DNA from: Clostridioides difficile_D
GTDB taxonomy: Bacteria; Bacillota; Clostridia; Peptostreptococcales; Peptostreptococcaceae
Length of the DNA: 64,000 nucleotides
Reading direction: 5' to 3'
Assembly (NCBI GenBank): GCA_945861085.1
Contig: OX244046.1
Coordinates: 310,001-374,000, forward strand
Shown here: piece by piece, positions 60,424-64,000 of the stretch
Numbering within the stretch: position 1 is the first letter of the stretch
Layout of the letters: the number at the start of each line of letters is the position of its first letter
Position numbers and translations under genes: made by a program
The notes under the pieces: model-generated
Database searches by the model: none
The model's input: the letters and a program-made list of their open reading frames with translations, nothing else
What the model was told of the DNA's origin: nothing

Positions 60424-61178
60424 GGGAATATATAGCATTTACAAAAAAAGAATTTAAGGAGAACTTAAGAAATTATAAATTATTTAGTTTGATTATTTTA
60501 TTTCTAATATTTGGTATAAGTAGTCCTATTTCTGCAAAATTTATGCCAGACTTGATTGCTCATTTTGCACCGACTTTAAAAGTTACTGCTGCACCAACTG
60601 CTTTAGACTCTTGGACACAATTTTTTAGCAATATCTCTGGTCTTGGTATGAGTTTAACTTTAATTATTTTTTGTAATATTTTATCAAATGAATATTCTAA
60701 AGGAACACTTGTTATTATGCTGACTAAAGGTTTATCACGTTCATCTATAGTATTGTCTAAATTTTCTGTTACGGCGATTATTATGACAATTGGTTTTTGG
60801 TTGAGCTTTTTATTTGCTTATGGGTATACAATGTATTTTTGGCCAACTGCAAATACTCATCATATTATATTTTCAGCATTTAATTTATGGCTTATAGGAA
60901 TTATGTATATTAGTGTATTAATTCTTGGGTGTGTACTATTTAGACCAGCATTTGCCAGTGTTTTACTTGTATTGGTGGCAACTCTTTTCTTGAGTTTAAT
61001 TTCTATTCCTAAACAGATTGCACCTTATACTCCTAATTTCTTGATGTCAAAAAATATGGACTTGATTTCAGGTAAAGTGGCAATACCAGAATTTATTATT
61101 CCAGTTATTATAACAGTTTTTATTTCTATAGTGTGTTTACTAGCAGCTGTTATGTTATTTAATAAAAAACCAGTTTAA
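60420..61178 (+). CDS. ABC transporter permease (YxlG type)
   Basis: This 252-aa ABC-2 permease has six hydrophobic stretches: about 20-38, 72-92 (ISGLGMSLTLIIFCNILSNE), 115-138, 153-174, 182-200 and 225-245. The EYSKGTLVIMLTKGLSRSSI segment near 90-109 is the ABC-2 amphipathic coupling region. It starts with GTG 60420 behind GGAGGTAG and overlaps the ATPase. It pairs with that ATPase to form the exporter. The substrate is unknown. Confidence 0.9.
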   Translation: MREYIAFTKKEFKENLRNYKLFSLIILFLIFGISSPISAKFMPDLIAHFAPTLKVTAAPTALDSWTQFFSNISGLGMSLTLIIFCNILSNEYSKGTLVIMLTKGLSRSSIVLSKFSVTAIIMTIGFWLSFLFAYGYTMYFWPTANTHHIIFSAFNLWLIGIMYISVLILGCVLFRPAFASVLLVLVATLFLSLISIPKQIAPYTPNFLMSKNMDLISGKVAIPEFIIPVIITVFISIVCLLAAVMLFNKKPV

Positions 61179-61219
61179 TAATACTTTTATCATAAGGTAA
61201 AGTAATCTTGTATTGTTAA

Positions 61220-61289
61220 AAACTACACCTAAAAATCAAAAAGACTTGGACTTAAGTTTCAAGTCTTTTTTGATTTTTAGGTGTAGTTT
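61220..61289. terminator. Long hairpin terminator of the exporter operon (29-bp stem)
   Basis: The left arm 61220-61248 and right arm 61260-61289 are complementary over 29 pairs with one extra T. The loop is GACTTAAGTTT. The inner T-run of the right arm can also end a shorter hairpin. It is much longer than the other terminators here. Confidence 0.75.
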
Positions 61290-61437
61290 AATATATAGAA
61301 TTAAGTATAGAAAATAACACAAATAATATTATTTTTATCAAATAAAGATAAGAATATTTAATTGTGGTAAAATATACTAAAAATTACTTTAAAAGTGATA
61401 AAATTATTATAAGTAAATATTTTAAAGGGGTGTAGAT

Positions 61438-62511
61438 ATGGAAAAGTCAAAAGTATATTTTTGTGATTTATATTCAAATTCGCAAAATAAAAATGTGCCA
61501 AACAATGTAAGAAAATTATTCGATAAAGCAGGATTCAAGGATTTAATAGAAAAGAATGACCAAGTCGCAATTAAACTTCACTTTGGAGAAAAGGGAAATA
61601 CTACATATATGAGTCCTGTGGCAGTTAGACAAGTGGTTGATAAGGTTAAAGATTGCGAAGGAAAGCCATTTTTAACAGATACAAATACATTATATACAGG
61701 GAGCAGAACCAATTCTGTAGACCATCTTACAACTGCTATAGAAAATGGCTTTGCTTATGCAGTGGTAAATGCACCAGTAATAATTGCAGATGGGTTGTAT
61801 AGTAGAAATTATGAAAATGTGCAAATAAATAAAAAACATTTTGAGAGTGTAAAAATAGGTGGAGAAATCTATAATTCTTCTGCAATGATAGTAATGAGTC
61901 ATTTTAAAGGTCATGAAGCAGCCGGTTTTGGAGGAGCATTGAAAAACTTAGCTATGGGATGTGCAAGTGCAGCAGGAAAGCAAATGCAACACTCTGATGT
62001 TACTCCAGGGGTAAATGAGAAGAAGTGTATAGGATGTGGAAAATGCGTTAATTCTTGCCCTACAAAGGCTATAAGTATAGTGGATAAGAAAGCAGTTATA
62101 GATTCTAATGTATGTTATGGATGTGGAGAGTGTCCAACTGTCTGTCCAACTAGAGCAGTAACTATACAATGGGAAAGTGACTCAGATGTATTTGTTGAAA
62201 AGATGGCAGAACACGCTTATGGGGCAGTATCAAATAAAAAAGATAAGGTAGGATATATAACTTTTGTTATGAATGTAACTCCACTTTGTGATTGTGTACC
62301 TTGGTCAGGTAGACCAATTGCCCATGATATAGGAATATTAGCATCAACAGACCCTGTAGCTATTGAACAAGCATGTTATGATTTGATTTGTAAGGAAATG
62401 GGTCATGATGTGTTCAAACATGAACATCCTCATGTAAATGGAACTAGAATAATAGACTATGCATGTGAAATGGGAATGGGAAGTAAAGAATATGAATTAA
62501 TAAAATTATAA
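61438..62511 (+). CDS. DUF362 protein with two 4Fe-4S clusters
   Basis: This 357-aa protein has a DUF362 domain (about 1-175 and 250-350) interrupted by a bacterial ferredoxin pair: CIGCGKCVNSCPTKAI near 199-214 and CYGCGECPTVCPTRAV near 228-243, each with the CxxCxxCxxxC pattern. Other DUF362 marks are KLHFGEKGNTTYMSP near 41-55 and SHFKGHEAAGFGGALKNLAM near 154-173. It is probably an electron-transfer or iron-sulfur-related enzyme, cytoplasmic. It stands alone; the ribosome site is AAGGGG. Confidence 0.88.
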   Translation: MEKSKVYFCDLYSNSQNKNVPNNVRKLFDKAGFKDLIEKNDQVAIKLHFGEKGNTTYMSPVAVRQVVDKVKDCEGKPFLTDTNTLYTGSRTNSVDHLTTAIENGFAYAVVNAPVIIADGLYSRNYENVQINKKHFESVKIGGEIYNSSAMIVMSHFKGHEAAGFGGALKNLAMGCASAAGKQMQHSDVTPGVNEKKCIGCGKCVNSCPTKAISIVDKKAVIDSNVCYGCGECPTVCPTRAVTIQWESDSDVFVEKMAEHAYGAVSNKKDKVGYITFVMNVTPLCDCVPWSGRPIAHDIGILASTDPVAIEQACYDLICKEMGHDVFKHEHPHVNGTRIIDYACEMGMGSKEYELIKL

Positions 62512-62580
62512 GAATAGTAGCACTTAAATGCATATAATTATTGTAAGAGAAATTTAAAAGTATCAAAGGAGTATGCATTT

Positions 62581-62844
62581 ATGAAAATTTACTATGAAAA
62601 GGAAAACAGCAAGAAGGCTAATGTAAACAATATTCCAAGTGTATTTGCATTTAATTTTCTAAGAAATTTTTTGACTAGCAAAGAATATGAAGAAACTAGA
62701 AAAGAATATTTTATAAATAATCTAACAAAAAATCAGGTCAATCAAGCTATGAAGGATTTAAAATGGTTATTTAGAGAGTATGAAGGCTTAGAGGTTATCA
62801 CAATGGAAAGCTTGGATGGAGTTAAGACAAGGATAGTTTTGTAA
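62581..62844 (+). CDS. Small protein of unknown function (87 aa)
   Basis: An 87-aa protein with a good ribosome site (AAAGGAG, 9 bases ahead of the ATG). It is charged and helical, with SVFAFNFLRNFLTSKEYEET in the middle and a terminal VITMESLDGVKTRIVL. I do not recognise a family. No membrane helix or metal motif is present. It is monocistronic, between the DUF362 gene and bioB, and ends at a terminator. Confidence 0.6.
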   Translation: MKIYYEKENSKKANVNNIPSVFAFNFLRNFLTSKEYEETRKEYFINNLTKNQVNQAMKDLKWLFREYEGLEVITMESLDGVKTRIVL

Positions 62845-62870
62845 ATTAATAAGAATTATATTTTAATAAA

Positions 62871-62936
62871 AATACTGTTTTAATAATAATATGTATAATC
62901 TATTATACTAATACTATTTTAAAGCAGTATTTTTTT
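62871..62936 (+). terminator. Terminator-like hairpin after the 87-aa gene
   Basis: AATACTGTTTTAA (62871-62883) pairs with TTAAAGCAGTATT (62919-62931) over 13 bp with one wobble, followed by T to 62936. The loop is long (35 bases). Confidence 0.65.
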
Positions 62937-62968
62937 GAATAAATAGTAAACTTATATCTAAAATAAAG

Positions 62969-62997
62969 TTGACCAATAAATGTTATATATGTAATAC
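62969..62997 (+). promoter_or_regulatory. Likely bioB promoter
   Basis: TTGACC (62969-62974), 17-base spacer, TAATAC (62992-62997). Just downstream, GTAAAC (63010-63015) and GTTGAC (63032-63037) with GGTTGACAA could be a degenerate BirA operator, since biotin operators have the form TTGTNAACC, about 15 bases, GGTTNACAA. Only the right half is good. Confidence 0.45.
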
Positions 62998-63051
62998 TAT
63001 ATATAATAAGTAAACTATATAGAAAAGCTGGGTTGACAAACAGGAGGGTAT

Positions 63052-64000
63052 ATGGAAAAATACATAATAAAGTTAAAAAATAAAGTTTTGGGTGGAAAAG
63101 AAATAATTTATGAAGAAGCTCTTAATTTAATAAGTCTTGATACAAATAATAAAAATGATTTTGATATTCTATTAAAATCTGCAAATGAAATAAGAGAGTA
63201 TTTTATGGGAAGAAAAGCAGATTTATGTACGATAATGAATGCTAAGTCTGGCAAATGTAGTGAAGACTGTAAATTTTGCGCACAATCATCTCATTATAAA
63301 ACTGGTGTAGAGGAATATTCATTGCTAGATTATAATGAAATCTTAAATAGAGCTAAAGAGATGGAGAGTAAAGGAGTACATAGATTCTCATTGGTTACAA
63401 GTGGTAAAGGTATGTCAGGAAAGGAGTTTAATGACATTTTAAATATCTATAAAGGATTGAGGGAAAATACTAGTTTAAAATTATGTGCATCTTTAGGTAT
63501 TATAGACTATGAGCAAGCTAAAATGTTAAAATCAGCAGGTGTGACTACGTATCATCACAATGTTGAGACGTCTAGAGATAATTTTGATAGTATATGTACG
63601 ACACATACTTATAAAGATAGGATAAAAACAATTGAAGAGGCTAAAAAAGCTGGGCTAGATGTATGTGTAGGTGGAATAATTGGAATGAATGAGAGTGAAG
63701 AACAGAGACTAAAAATGGCTTTTGAAATACGAGAATTAAATGTAAAGTCACTTCCAATAAACATTTTAAATCCCATTAAGAATACACCAATGGAAAATTA
63801 TGATGTATTAGAACCAATGGAGATACTAAAAACAACAGCAGTATTTAGGTTTATAATCCCTAATGTATATATAAGATATGCTGGAGGAAGGCTATCATTA
63901 AAGGGATATGACAAAGTTGGATTTAATGGAGGCGTAAATTCTGCAATTGTTGGTGATTATTTAACGACTGTGGGAAATGGGATTGAAAATGATAAAAAAA
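63052..64000 (+). CDS. bioB: Biotin synthase BioB, N-terminal part (runs off window)
   Basis: This radical SAM enzyme inserts sulfur into dethiobiotin. The frame stays open to the right edge (316 codons seen; full length about 320). The cluster motif CSEDCKFCAQSSHYKTGVEE has CxxxCxxC near residues 67-74. Later motifs, GVHRFSLVTSGKG near 106, YHHNVETSRDNF near 166 and VCVGGIIGMNESEEQRLKMA near 203, match BioB. ATG 63052 is 5 bases after AGGAGGG. No other biotin gene is visible in the window. Confidence 0.95.
   Translation, partial: MEKYIIKLKNKVLGGKEIIYEEALNLISLDTNNKNDFDILLKSANEIREYFMGRKADLCTIMNAKSGKCSEDCKFCAQSSHYKTGVEEYSLLDYNEILNRAKEMESKGVHRFSLVTSGKGMSGKEFNDILNIYKGLRENTSLKLCASLGIIDYEQAKMLKSAGVTTYHHNVETSRDNFDSICTTHTYKDRIKTIEEAKKAGLDVCVGGIIGMNESEEQRLKMAFEIRELNVKSLPINILNPIKNTPMENYDVLEPMEILKTTAVFRFIIPNVYIRYAGGRLSLKGYDKVGFNGGVNSAIVGDYLTTVGNGIENDKK

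Noticed and set aside
63010..63039. Firm BirA operator call before bioB
   Set aside because: Only the right half-site is convincing and the spacing is one base short, so I list it only as a weak possibility within the promoter entry.

Overview
The window is a stretch of Clostridioides difficile chromosome. It is AT-rich and low-GC with strong AGGAGG-type ribosome sites. It carries the single large flagellar operon with the features typical of this species: a fused FliR-FlhB, sigD at the end of the export genes, and a leader with a type I c-di-GMP riboswitch followed by a 21/154/21-bp invertible element. The genes between fliC and flgB match the type B flagellin-glycosylation layout known from ribotype 027-like strains, not the shorter set of strain 630. 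The species assignment is from recognition, not from a search.

Layout. 1-630: C-terminal part of flagellin, closed by a strong terminator. 723-11843: flagellin glycan genes, all on the + strand: three large glycosyltransferases (one fused to a methyltransferase, one with two transferase modules), a FemAB/GNAT-like acyltransferase, an ATP-grasp ligase, an ornithine cyclodeaminase-like enzyme, a dTDP-sugar 3,4-ketoisomerase and a matching 3-aminotransferase. Together they look able to build a 3-amino-3,6-dideoxy sugar and decorate it with amide-linked groups. 11844-12643: leader of the early flagellar operon, with promoter, c-di-GMP riboswitch, terminator and the flagellar switch. 12644-36643: flgB-flgC-fliE-fliF-fliG-fliH-fliI-fliJ-fliK-flgD-flgE-flbD-motA-motB-fliL-fliO-fliP-fliQ-fliR/flhB-flhA-flhF-flhG-sigD-DUF6115-small membrane protein-flgG1-flgG-fliM-fliN-TPR protein, almost without gaps.

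36758-42974: monocistronic housekeeping or accessory genes: htpG with a dyad over its promoter, an iron alcohol dehydrogenase, spore photoproduct lyase, an AraC/GyrI regulator and a DUF3788 protein. 42981-46683: a small accessory island in which two internally deleted relatives of an IS1182-type element flank a divergent merR and alpha/beta-hydrolase pair with a textbook 19-bp-spacer MerR promoter. 46746-49349: an HxlR regulator opposite a pyridoxamine-oxidase-like protein, a small orphan gene, a relic of a MATE exporter and a PHP hydrolase.

49511-57983: a LevR-type sigma-54 activator, an upstream activating region with TTGATAC repeats, a near-perfect -24/-12 promoter and a mannose-family PTS (IIA, IIB, IIA, IIB, IIC, IID). 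These are followed by a 2-aminothiazoline-4-carboxylate hydrolase-like enzyme, an M20 dipeptidase and a small unknown protein. The set suggests uptake of a sugar or amino-acid-linked sugar followed by amide or thiazoline hydrolysis. 58207-61178: an XRE/TPR regulator with a YxlE-YxlF-YxlG-like ABC exporter. 61438-64000: a DUF362 ferredoxin protein, a small orphan gene and the start of bioB, which runs off the right edge. I recognised no tRNA, rRNA or CRISPR array.
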